A DNA stretch of 64,000 nucleotides from Membranipora membranacea (Eukaryota; Bryozoa; Gymnolaemata; Cheilostomatida; Membraniporidae), in contig OU612070.1 of the NCBI GenBank assembly GCA_914767715.1, positions 17,069,501-17,133,500 of the forward strand, in the 5' to 3' direction. The position numbers and the translations under genes were made by a program. Positions 26,168 through 39,000 of the stretch are shown in pieces (position 1 is the stretch's first letter; each line of letters begins with the position of its first letter). The notes below the pieces were generated by a model. The model saw only the letters and a list, made by a program, of their open reading frames with translations, was not told the origin of the DNA and did no database searches.

Positions 26168-27210
26168 GGTCTCCTCCTATGAAATATTTGAACTAGATAA
26201 AAATAATTTTTGCTTAACCTACGTGGAAAAGAAAATAGTTTTGATTGCATTTTGAGTTGGACGGAAACCATTTCCTCTCCTATCATTAACATTCATTAAG
26301 AAATTGACAGATTCAGGTTTGAGCTGGTTACAGTGATTATGATTTACAGTACCTAACGCTGCACAATAGTGAGTATAGCTTAGTATAGAGTATTGTACAT
26401 TTGAACCTGGTTTTCCTTGTGCCACCAATAGTCTCTTCGATATGCGCCTAGCCTGTTAAGGCCTACATAAATCAATTTTGTGGGTTATGTGCATAGGGAC
26501 TGAATATGTGTGTCTTGCCACAGCCACATTGCTGTATGTATTGTGGGGCCCCTACTGATGAAATAGGCATTTTATTTTTTCTATACACCAGGTCTGATTT
26601 GAGCCCTATTTATTGGGCATCCTTGGTTTGAGCCATTACTCTTTTTTGTAGCTGGCAGAGGGATCATGATTCAGTGTGAGCAAGCACACTGTGGACCTTG
26701 TTTTAAAATACAAACAGACCTACGGTATTGGATATCATAAAGTGTATTCTATAACTTTAATGAATTACACTTTCAAACATGTCAGCTGGAAATGAGAGAT
26801 TTGAGACTATACACTAATGAGCTCTAGCCTAGGTATTTATGGCAAGCAAAGTAGAAAGTATTTCAAGCAAATTACACAGAACAGCGCTCAAGACACCATG
26901 CTGAGAGACAAAGTTGGGTGTATCTTTTCTATCATGAGTTACTTTCAGACATCAACAACAAACATTGCCAGAGACCCAAGTTTTGGAGAAGACCTGTGGA
27001 GCCAAGACAGTGTACCTATGGCACATGCCAGCCAAAGAAACTTTAAACATGCATATTTAGATTTGTTGTAGTGAAGTGATCCTATATGTAACCCACTAGC
27101 TAGCAAGCTTGAAACTCATGTAGCAGCCTAGTTTCACACCTGAATCTCATTTTGAGAATATTGAAGGCTACATCCAGGCCCATGACATTTGAGACAACTA
27201 TCCCTTGTTA

Positions 27211-27270
27211 GCATAGGACTGCCACAGTTCCTGATTTGGGCCAAAATCAGGAACTGCGGCAGTCCTATGC
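27211..27270. repeat. Hairpin with 27-bp arms
   Basis: Arm GCATAGGACTGCCACAGTTC plus CTGATTT faces AAATCAG plus GAACTGCGGCAGTCCTATGC, with one mismatch and a loop of six bases. Confidence 0.75.
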
Positions 27271-27491
27271 TTGATAGCTTTAAATATATTTTAGGACCAT
27301 CAAAGCCATATAAACTTGATTAAATTAATAAATAAACAGCTTTATAATTAAAGACAAGCAAAGGAATTTGGTCATCATTCTTTTATTGACTAGTTCTCAT
27401 GAGTACTAAAGCATAATACCCTGAGGTAAGTTTGTTAGACCAGACCAAGGCACTAGGGTGGCGTTCAGAAACAAGGGCATGGTGGTGTAAA

Positions 27492-27527
27492 CAATGAACT
27501 AAACCTCCAAGGAGGTTTAGTTCATTG
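27492..27527. repeat. Perfect 36-bp palindrome
   Basis: CAATGAACTAAACCTCC and its exact complement are separated by AA. The outer ten bases equal the arms of the small repeat at 735-759. Confidence 0.8.
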
Positions 27528-28130
27528 GTGTAAAGCCCTTGTTTGCTAAACTATGGAATAATTTGTCTTGTGATTGCTCACTACTTGTAGGTCCACCAGT
27601 GGCAGGTTAAGGTTCCAGCATATGACGAAGACCCGAAACAGTTGATGACCCGGAACACATGAGATTGGCACATCGGTGGAACCTTCAACCAGAAGAAGCG
27701 ATCAACCTACAACAAGTAGCAAGTAAGTAAGTAGAAAAGTTTTCTCTTCTATTCCAAATGACCTTGACATATTCACCCATAAAAACCAATACTTGACTCA
27801 CTGGCTTAGTGTATTCCTACGTAATTACTGATATACTGTTATCCTAATGGAGGGCTATCATATCCTGTTGGGACACCCAGAAGTGCAGAAATGAACAGAA
27901 AAAGACTATAATGATTATAGTTAATGAACTTCTTGGCAGAATCTATGAACTCAGTGGTGTAGAATATTTCATTCTCAAGCGGATGCATAATATTATGTTA
28001 CCATGGTAAATTCCCATTTCCGGTACACTACTGCACACAAGAGAAAAGCAATTTCTACTACATTGCTGTTCTATACACTTGATTAACACACAGGGTTTAG
28101 CTTATCATATCCATTTAATATCTGCACAAT

Positions 28131-28961
28131 ATGTCTGCTGCAAGAAGACAACAATTAGGTAAGCTTGTTAGTGTTCAAATCAAGGAGTAAACTACCATCC
28201 TAAGGCCAAGGAGAAGAGACCAGGTCCAGTATGAGTGAAAAAACTCTTTGCTAGGCCATGTCTACTACTATTGATTTATATATTAACTGAGTATTACCTT
28301 ATGGTATTTGGGATTACTCCAGTCAATGATAGAATCACACCTGATCAAATCTGAATTTCAGTGTTCCAATGCAACAACTAATCTTATGGTGCCCTTATTC
28401 ATTACATGTTGTTGTATGAGGGGGGTTATTATTTCCAACACCAATGCTTCACTCAAACTTTAAGCTTACTTTATTGCATTGTGTTTTATGTAGGTGAGAA
28501 GAGAGAAACATGGTGCGCAGTGGAGAAGATGAATGCTGAGGATTTTACCAGAGCTCAACGCAAACATTACGGTATTCATCTCCAGACAAGTGAAGCATCT
28601 GGTCAGGCTACAGAGATTCCTGCAGTGTCCAGATGTGAGTGGAAACCAGAGAATCCAAAACTCAAAGAGCGCAAGCATTTCAAGCATACTTGTAAGTAGA
28701 TCTTAGTTACTTGATTTTTGGGCTAACTGGATTTCAGGTATTTTACTGTAAAATCAATTTAACATGTTTAACAATTTAACACATGTTTTAGATTCTAAAA
28801 ATTAATGAACAGCTACAATGACGATGTTAATAGCTAAAGACTGGAAGAAATTATCTGTGTGTATCTTGTATCATCCTTGCAAGCAGGCTTCTCTCAGTAT
28901 ATTGCCAATTCATCTAATTACTCTTTCGTTTCCAGTTGAATCCTGCTTGAATCAGCTATAA
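28131..28961 (+). CDS. Small uncharacterised protein, 83 aa, three exons
   Basis: Exons 28131-28158, 28494-28691 and 28936-28961 make 252 nt and close in frame. The first exon encodes MSAARRQQL and ends at a GTAAGC donor. The second has clean flanks (TTTATGTAG acceptor, GTAAGT donor). The third gives a short tail, ESCLNQL, and TAA. The product is hydrophilic and basic, with AEDFTRAQRKHYG and a Trp- and Pro-containing CEWKPENPKLKERKHF segment. It has no signal peptide, membrane span or motif I recognise. Its size and composition would suit a small cytosolic or axonemal protein, but nothing proves it. An AATAAA follows 48 nt after the stop. The consistent phases and good splice sites are the main support. 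Confidence 0.55.
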
Positions 28962-30046
28962 TCTCAAACAGCATGGCTCCTATTGATCATTCTTCAGGAC
29001 TTGTGATGAATAAACGCATGATTTCAAGGTATCTCTATTATTATTTACTCAAATGGGACAACTCTCCATTATGATTTGTCTTGTCTTTTTTGACATTTTT
29101 AAATTATGCATTCCATGTTTTATATTGCTCAATTTTTCATCTCGTCATAGTGATTTGCTCAACACCCTGTGATTCCTGTATCATAATCATATTTGGTTGT
29201 TGAATCTATTTTCAGGCAATAATTTTGCTCAAACTCAAATTTTTCATTTTTCTGCTCATTTCTGATTTAAAACGTTGATTCGACCACTTTGATCTTCAAT
29301 AGTCTATGTGAATAATCTCGAACGTCAACATCACTGTAATCAAACATTGCTCAATAAATTGCGTTTTTTCTCAATTAGCCACTTGGTACTAATTCTCGTT
29401 GTCCTTATTGGTGAAACCAAAGTTTTGTGTTGATTCCATCTGTATCTTTCTATCATGAATTATATAATTTTTTTTCAACAGTTGTATAACAGCACTGATC
29501 ATAAATGAGTCTATTTAGTGTCTCATAACAATAAAATAATGATTCTATATCAAAAATAGAAAAAAAAGCAGCGTCAACTTTATTAGAGCATTGAATCCAG
29601 AATGCAAGAGTTAGAAAATAATTGCTCAAAAGTTCTGGAAATAATCCAGAAATTTTGTGGAATGATCAAGAATACATAATACCAGATGAATATAAATGCA
29701 TATTTACGCCAAAAGTATATCGAGAAGCGATTTGAGTGCTTGCTTAGAAACTAATGCCTTACTCAAAACAAAGATTCTCTCTCCAGAATTATAGCATCTT
29801 GATATATTTCTCAATGCACAACATAATAAGCTGTTATGAAAGAAGAAGATTGCATGCTCCTTAAAGATTATGACCAGCTGATATAAGGCCTGCTTGAGTT
29901 TATCAAGGAGATTGATATGCCCATTATCGGCAGTTTTAAAAGTGTGTTGTTTGGGAAACGATCTGCAACTATCCGAGTACAAAAAGTTATGACCTTCCTT
30001 GACGCTTACTTGCTAGCAGAGGCTTGATGCTGTATCCACAAACCTG
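28962..30046. other. Stretch between two convergent genes
   Basis: It holds the 3' untranslated regions of the 83-aa gene and the channel gene, which converge. TTTATT at 29579-29584 is the complement of AATAAA and could end the channel transcript about 470 nt after its stop. I see nothing else. Confidence 0.45.
29009..29014 (+). promoter_or_regulatory. Candidate poly(A) signal of the 83-aa gene
   Basis: AATAAA 48 nt after the stop at 28959-28961. Confidence 0.5.
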
Positions 30047-33000
30047 CTATGCTTTTTGTATGTCACCATATTTTAATGTTCTCACCCTCGGTTGTGTTTC
30101 TGAGTCGGCTGACGCGTCATTCGCTCCTGTATTGTTGTTATGGTTATTTGTATTCATTTCATCCATGTGATAAGCATAATTCTTTTCTCCGTTATAAGTG
30201 GGAGATGCATCTGGGTTAGCAGTCCATTCTTTCTTTCTCTGATCCCGCTTTCTTCCACTACGTTTGCAGTGATAGATTGTACTCATACACAGGCATTCGA
30301 GGAACTCAATCGCTGTCAGGAACGAGCAGCCAATGAACAGTCCAAGCTGTCCTCCTATGTTACCTAACGAAACAAACATTTGATATACAAGTTATCTGCT
30401 CAATAAAAAAGAGAGGGTAACTACTCAAGTATTGATACAAATTCTTAGATCTGAGTAATTCGGTCTGGGATATCCCACACTGCCTCATTCAATATTTGAG
30501 AGAATTAGGTTTATGTCTAAATTTGAATTATTTAAAACTATAAACAAATAATAATGAATATGTATGTATACAACTTAATAATAGCTAAATATTTATATTG
30601 CTCATGTACTCAGAGTAATTATCTTCATGATTCATTCATCTGTCATAAATGACTGGCTCTCTCCAGAGATTTCCGAAAATTGGCATCTGTGAACTACTTA
30701 CTGAGCAGTGCAGTGTCATCCATAGCCTTATTCTGTTTCATGAATATCTCTGCCATGGATTCAAAGTAAATGTCCATATTCACCAGGTTCGACCTATTAT
30801 AGAAAAGCAAACGCTATGTTAACATTTTGATTCACGCATTTGAAAATTTAAGTATGTATGTTTTAAGGACTCAAACAAGGGAGGACCAGACACCGCCCTC
30901 CCTGCTCCAACTGTACTATATAGCTAGGTATTGATAAGTGGTCCATAGTTTTACTGGCATATATTTCCATTTTCCAGACTTTCTGCAGCGCCTGTGATTG
31001 TGATTCTGCTGTGTTTCATTGGTGAATTCATAGACAAAACACATGTCTATGGCTTGATTCATCATGGTCTATGCTATCCTTCCCACTTGCCTTGTTGCAG
31101 ACTCAAAATTACCTACTATTACATTAAGAGCCAATCATGTGATTTTAGATTCAAAGCGGTTGCACCTTATTACTACCTGAATCACCTTGAATAAGCTTTT
31201 TAAATTTGATCTAACGAACTCTTAACTAACCTGATGTATTGTGTTTTACTGTCGTAGAATGGAACCGAAGGACTGATGTTAGGTATAGTGATATTCAGAG
31301 TTTCTCCTAGCTGTCGTCCATATGGACTGTTGGGGAAGCCAGTGTAGGACAACTTCACATCAAACTCCTCCGAGTTACAGGCAATCGGGCAGTCACACAC
31401 ATTGCCAAAGTCAGCATTCACCTTGGCTAGACACACAAAAAATTGGGACGAAAAATGTAACAAAAATTGACGTTGTCATTGTTAGCACAAAGATACATTA
31501 AAAAATTACAAGTTTTTTTTTAAATTTATGGGCAAAGAGCGCTTTTCTCAAGTTTGTTAAAATGTAACGGAATGGCATGTCAAAACAAGTAGGAATGTCA
31601 AGGATAAATTGTGTACATACAGGATATAACCATGAGAAAGTTACTTATTTGATTGGAGAAAGAATATTGATAGCTGAAAATTACAGAAAAACTTAAGCTC
31701 GTTGATCAGCAGGGATAAATCACCCACAAAAGTTAGAATCCAGCCGTTAGCCAAAACCAAGTTATGTCTCACATTAACCCACATTTTTCCATTAACCATT
31801 TATTGTTAGTTTACACAATACCAGCTAGACTACCCGAGAAATCAAGTGTTGTGATAATATTCAGCTACATTATTTATTCCATTATAGCTCTGATTATGTC
31901 GGAGGGGGATGATAAGCCCGTGCCGAGGATCAATATGGGAGAGGATTCGCCTAGGAATGGTCACCAAAGCATATCTTTCTGATCTTACCGATCTCTATGA
32001 AGGCACAGTCTTGCAGTTGTTCGAATGTGCATATGCTAAAATCCCCTGGAAAGTAGTAGGGCTTGCATTGGCACACTTCCACAACACGTTTAAGCTTGCA
32101 TTCTATGCCGCACGCATCCACAGTGTAATTTACGTTATATTTCAGCTTCCTTGCTGGATCACATTTTCCCCAAGGAGCGTACAAATTCTCTATCTGTGAG
32201 CGTGCATAAGAAAGCAACAAATAATTACACATAAATCATTGCAACACGCAAACAAAGTTTGTCTCCAAAAGTAAGTAAAGATCTGAAAAAAACTGAACTG
32301 ATAATAGCGGCCATGGAGAACAGTAGGCCTATTCACAACAGATGCTTTTAGTTTTCTTTCTTGAATTGGGAGCTGTCCGCTAATATCCGTAGCCGTGCTA
32401 AAGTAGGTCAGTGACATTGTGTGGTCGGGCTGGAGCTAAGAGTGCGACCTGTTATTACCAGGTTATTAACAGATATATGTGGTTATATACATAGCAATGA
32501 CTTTGAACAGGACATCCCTTCACAGAACAGCAACTCCTTAGTGCCAAATCCGATCCGGAAGCTACCACACAAACCCTCATGCACATGTCCCCTTTTCATG
32601 CAACATGAACCAGATTTGTTTCTGGCATTTACCAATAGACAGGAAGGCGCAATCGACCAGGTCTGGAAATCTGCACACTGGATGGTCCCCTGGAAAATGG
32701 TAGGGCTTGCAGCCACACTCCGCTACCACAGCATTGAGTGTACACTCTATTTTACAGCCGCCAAATGTGTAGTTTGCGTAATTCGTAAGTTTTTTTTCTG
32801 GATCACATTTACCCCAAGGTGCGTACATGTTTTCAATCTACAGAGAAATTTTGACCATTAATAGCTGATAAAGACGGTTGAAATTATGTGCTTCCTAGTG
32901 GGCCCACAACATATCTAGTTTCTACTAAATAAGCCAAGCAAAGGCATCTAAAAGCTTTTGATAAGTCTACTAGGGCACACAACTTCTACTAACTAAAGCT

Positions 33001-36000
33001 ATGATTCTGTATCACAATGTCAATTACCAATTTCACCATATGCGCAGTCAACGAGTTCATCGTATGAGCAGATAGCAAATTCTCCCGGGAAGTAGTATGG
33101 TTTGCAATAGCATTTCTCTATAACCCTATCTAGTTTACATTCTAACGCACAACCACCTAGAGTATAGTTCTCTGCATAGTTCAGTTTCTTGGAGGCATTG
33201 CATCTACCCCAAGGCTCCTCCAAGTTTGTGAGCTAGAAACAGATCTCATCCATTAGAGCCACACTCAAATGATAATGTAGGATGAGGTATCATCGTGGGT
33301 TCATGAAAAATTGGGATAACCAGCAGCCGTATTGGTTAACAGGAAGGACGGAATAATGACATCCAAAAATCCCATATCTTTTGTTGCATGGAATAGGTAA
33401 ATTCGCGCCCTTGCTATCTATATTAAATAATTAAATAATCAATAAATAATCAATGGAAATCCCATTTTCATGGGGAAAACCAACTGAATCCAACTTGAAT
33501 TCAAGTTGTCTCTCCTATTACCAATGAGGAGATCATTCTTAGTTTCATGACACGAAACTTAGAATTATCTCCCCATTGGTAATAGGGAGACAACTTGAAT
33601 TCAAGTTGGATTCAGTTGGATTTCCCCATGAAAATGGGATTTCCATTGATTATTTATTGATTATTTAATAGGCAAAAGATACCAAGGGCGCGAATTTACC
33701 TATTAACAACCAAAATATCTAACCTACTCGGAATGATATGCTAACAATAATTTAATGCTATAAAAGCAAAACGCTTACACTTGTTTTCTGGAATCCAACA
33801 AAGGCTTTCTGTCCTGGTCCGACAGCGTATCCCATAGAGTTGATGACTGGCACTTCGTATGGTGCATGTACAATGAACTTTAACCCGAGCTCACTGTTAC
33901 CATTAAGTGAGGGTGTCTCTGCATACTCCCACTACAAAATATAAACAGTTTTAGCACATTCAGTACTAGAGTCTCAACCCCAGACAGGCCAAGGGGTCGG
34001 GGTACTCTCTACGCCTTATTAGAGTCCTTATTAAAACAGAAAACTAAAAATGTGTAAGTTGTCATGATTGAAAATAGAGACTTCACTGAGCAGTCTTATA
34101 GACTTCCCTCCTCCCCCTCCTTTTTATATTGAGTTTATCTCTCACTCTAAGATAGACTGAGTAAGAAAGAGACTCAGCCGATCTAAGAGTCAAAGTTAAA
34201 AAACCACAGTCACTTCGTCTGAGCTCTCCATCTGAGGAAGTCAGTCACTTACTGTTTGGATGTCTAGAATGACGTTCAGTCCTCCGGTGGGACCAGAATT
34301 GTCCTGTATGATTGGGTGATTAAAACCTTCTTCTTCCGCTAGCTCTGTTAAATCTTGGTTGAAAGTGTAACAGTTGCCATAAGCTCCAAATCTGTGCACA
34401 AACCACTGTGAAGTTGGAAAATATGATAATTAGAGCCGTAAGGTCTTTCCAGCAAAAACTGCCAAAATCACAATCCAATCACTCCTTGCTGAGGTGGGGG
34501 GGGTCGGGGAGGAGGACCTTCTATTGGTCATGTTCCGAAATTTAGGAGCGCATTTGCCCAAATGCCTAGCTGGCGATGACTTGCCTAAAGAAACAATGCT
34601 CATTGTATTCAAAAGACCCTCTAGACCTAGAGAAAGAATTAAAAAAAAACTTAATATTTCAATACGATGTGACATCCTAAAATAGAAACTGCAATTTAAA
34701 AAAAGGTTGTTTTACTCAGTCTTAAAGCGCTTAACAACCATCAGGCTCCACTGGGTCAATTCTATTCTTCTCTTGTACATCTGTACGGTGCATGATTGTC
34801 AAATATCAAAAAACTATTTCTTGTATAGCATGTTACATGTATGTGTCTAACTCTTAAATGTCGGTTCAGTCTCTTGTTGCTGTAAACATACCCTAGAGTC
34901 ACATTCCTTCCCTCTGAATGTACACTTGAGAAGAGTTCTGGGTTCAGTGCCACTATGATTAGAGTGTTTATCTACCATCTGCCAGCCGGCGCTTCTGGTG
35001 AAGTCGGCGTAGTTGAACACATCCTTTAAGGTGTCTTCGACCCGGTCTTGAGTAGAATTTGAGCCATTGGAGGCTGTTGTTGCTTCTTCAACGGACGCTG
35101 TTGTAGTTAAAAGGGTGCTGTTGGCTTGATTTTCTTCGATCTGCCTTTTGTGCCGGAGATTTTCTAGTACCACTTCGCGTCTTACACGCAGAGTTTCCGC
35201 ATCTGTGTAAAGATGATCTCAGTTTTAATCTCTTACAAATCTCACAATAAGACGATAGCATTGTCAAAATATATTGGTAAGGGTGTTCACACCAACTTTG
35301 AATGATTCCCACTTCTTTGTGATGAACAAATGTTCTTTGACTTTAACTGGTATGTTGATATCTCACACATGTGCTCATGTAGTTTTCTCTAGTTGTGCTG
35401 GCAATACAGTTTTTTCTCACAATAGACCTCTGATGCATAGTACACAAATGCACATACATGAATAGTAGTATGTTATGTGTTATTAGGAGCAATTAGGGTT
35501 TAACAAATACATTGTGAGATCAAGAACCAGTCCTCCTCTTACTAACCGTTGAACTTGTCTTGACGAGCTTTATTGGTGGGGTATTCAACCACTGCCCGAC
35601 CAACAAAGCTTGTCAAGGCATGCTAATAACTTTTCAGAATAACACACAGGAAACCATAACCCTAGTATTACTGGAGTCCTTGAAAAGGGTTAGCAGAGAC
35701 ATGTTTAGTTTCTGGGTGAATAGCAAACTCAGTCGACAATTCATATCCTAACCTAATATGTAATGTCTTTTTACATAAAGTTGCCTTCCTCTGCTGAAAG
35801 AGGTCACAACCCCAATGTCAAATTCCTGTACCAGCACTTTCTGTCTTATCTACATATAAAGTGCACTGAGCTCATGCTTCAAGTTGGTGAAAGTTTTTTA
35901 GGTTATAACCAAATGTTGATGTGCAATCAATAATATTCCTGTGCAGGGTGAACATCACAGAAACCAGAAAATCCAAAAGCTGAACAAACCCTCAGGAAGT

Positions 36001-39000
36001 TGTTTGATGGAGAAATGTGTACCATTCACAACTGCGCAAACACAAAATATAGAAATAACAGATGTATTGAACATTCAAACACATCCAGTCTAGAATCGAA
36101 CCATACTTAGGCGTAAGCTAAAGGGCTTTAGGAGGTCCTGCACATGTTTAAGGACTAGCTACTAGTAAATGGAAGGGTTAGTCCTTAGAACTACTACTAT
36201 GGTTGTCACTGAAACTGTTCTATTGACACCAGGTTCATTGTTTTACCTTCACCCACGCGAAAATATAACAGCTTGCAACATAATGGTTTAATACAACCAA
36301 ATGCTGAAGTTGAAAACTGCTAAAAAAGCCAAAGCTAAAAAACATCCGATTGAAACCTTTGCATAACAGAAAGATGCACAATTATCTTTGCAGCTTTTTA
36401 CATTGTTAATTGCTTAGTGGAGATGCGAAGATGCTCCCTATATTGTTATCTAGAAGAATCATATTATGGAAATGTTAACGCTTCAACCTTAACCGGGAAA
36501 GAGAGGCGAGGTTGTTGGGATTACTACCGACCAAATACAACACCTGATTGGCTGATAGAATCAGGGATCAGCCAATCAGGTGTTGTTCATGGTACTCACA
36601 GAGGAAAAGGGAAAACAATCATCATCATGCAATGCAGTAAATATAATGTAAAATAATACATAGATCTTACCCTCAACTATTTTTAATGTGACATTTTGCG
36701 AAACTAGAAAATGGATGTATGATTATCGTTTTGAGTCAATGACAGGATTGCGATGTGAGCAGCTAATAAGGAACAATGGCATATTACATGGAGATATTAT
36801 GTTGCTCAGAGCGATACAACTTGAATTGTATGCAATGCCCAAAAATTCCCAGTCTTCTTTTATAAATAAACTGATGGAATTTGAGCAGAACTTCAGCGAA
36901 CCTAAGTGTAGTTCAGTACGCTACAACATTAAGGGGGGCTCCCCGTCCCTCCCATTTATCATGAGAGAAGGATCAGTTTCTAAGTAATATTTATATCTGA
37001 TGAAATTTAAGCAAGACCTCAAAGAACCTAAGTGAAGTTCAGCAGGCTACAACATTAAGTAGTAGGGTTCCCTCTCCCTCCTACTCCCATGTGAGAAGGG
37101 TCAGTTACTAAGTAATATCTATGCCCTGTTAGCACGTACCTGACACATTGAAGGTGTACGTGTCCGTGAGAATGTTGCCTGATAGAATTGTAATGAGCTC
37201 AGGCGACATGGAGAAGAGGTCACCTCTCCACAGCATGGCGTTCATCACCTCGACAGGGATTATTCTGGACCACATGTTCACATTGGCGAGCTGACCACCT
37301 GAAGATGGTGCAGTGAATGGTCGCCCCTCTGCAAATTATAAAAACAATGATATATATATATATCAACTATATATATAAATATATAATTATATCAATCTTA
37401 TTTGCTGGAGATCAAATCATAAATGACATATAAGATCATGCATAAACCAAATACTGATGAACAGGTCAGACAAAAGCCAGTCCATCATGTCCACTCTTAC
37501 TGCAGTCATAGAAAAAGGTTTATAAGACTTTTTGGTAAAAGCTTGGAACATGCTATTAAAATATATGTGGTAAAACATGATCGGGTTGTATGCTCTTGGT
37601 GCTTGGCCAGACAACTCCAAACTCTGAGAAATTGGAGACATATGAAAGATATGCAGGAAACAGTCTACTATAATAGGTCTTGACAGTATTATATCAGTTA
37701 TTTAACTATGGGCAAACCTGGTTGATAAACATGACCTGATAGCCCTGGAGAAACAAGGAATTGCATTATGGGATACTTTATTTAAACTGTGCTTTACTGA
37801 TTGTTTACTCACGTTCCTGGTTCTGTAAGTTCCCGTACTCATTGAACAGAACAAGAGTACCACTAACGGGAAATGGGCGTGTCGACAACACCGTATCCTC
37901 TCCATAGAGTGTGAACAAGTTCTCACTGCCGCTGTATACCAGGAACTTGTATAGCTGGAAATACCAATCGTTTGCGTTAGGAACTCGTTACTACTTGTGT
38001 TAGGGAGATTTTTTACTGTATTAATAAGTTACCGAAGCATACAGCAATAAAATAACAGTTATATAAGTAATAATAAAAAGGTATTGCGTACCCTCAAACC
38101 AAAAGTAATTAGAAGGTATTGCGTAACCTCAAACCAAAACGATATCTGACGGCACGTTGACTAAAATTTTACTACTTCTATTTTTTTATACCAATAAATC
38201 ATTTGACATAATTATTGTTGACTCCTAGTCTGATACACTTTGTTGTTGTCACATTAACCGAGATTCATAAATTCTTAAGAGATGAGTTGGCTTAGCTGGA
38301 AACTCTGATAGCGATTTCATGGCCATACTGTTAAATACTCAAGTAAGACTGTGACAACGGGTACAGCACTAGAATGAGTCTGCTCCCTCTGTGAATGCGG
38401 AGGAATACCCCTAAAGCTGTATATCAAGGCGCCGCAACTTTCGACTTTCGCATTAGAACTCTACCACCACAGAGGGAACAAAATTGCTCTAGTTCAGCAC
38501 CGTAATGATTGCCTGGATAATCCATAGAGCCTTGTTGTATTTTCCTCACCTTTTTTAAGTCCGGTTTTTACACAAACTACCTGGACATTTATAATTTAAT
38601 AATTTTAAATTATTAAACATCAAACATTTAACAACTTTTGTATTATTAGTAGTTAGATAACTTGAATGACATGACATGGTTAGCACTGATAGATAAATAT
38701 GAGGATTTGCCAGGGAGGTTACTGGGGGATTGGTTTGTTGGAAGCCTTCTATCTGCATGAGAAATGAAATAATGAAAGTAGAAATATTAAGTTAAGTTAG
38801 GAGTACAGTTTCCGAAAAGCTCCAAAGACTCGTATTATCTAATTCTTAGCGTTCAGGTTAAGGGCAACCGACAATAGTTGATCATGGAATTCTGGGAAAT
38901 AGGCCTTATTAAGAGCGGATAACTTACAGTCACGTGACCTGAATCCTCCTGTACGGTGAAATAATGTGAGGTATATGGAAATGAATGATCATATTGAGCT

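Larger units (their letters stand above)
26168..28130. other. Intergenic stretch upstream of CIAO3
   Basis: No coding exon is supported. It must hold the CIAO3 promoter (firing to the left) and that of the small gene at 28131 (firing to the right). Two perfect or near-perfect hairpins lie here, at 27211-27270 and 27492-27527. Confidence 0.5.

Noticed and set aside
26817-27071. Plus-strand open frame of 84 codons upstream of the small gene
   Set aside because: No splice sites connect it to 28131, no recognised motif, and composition typical of non-coding sequence.
31909-32861. Plus-strand frames opposite alternative exons 15B and 15C
   Set aside because: Antisense shadows of the cysteine-rich coding exons.
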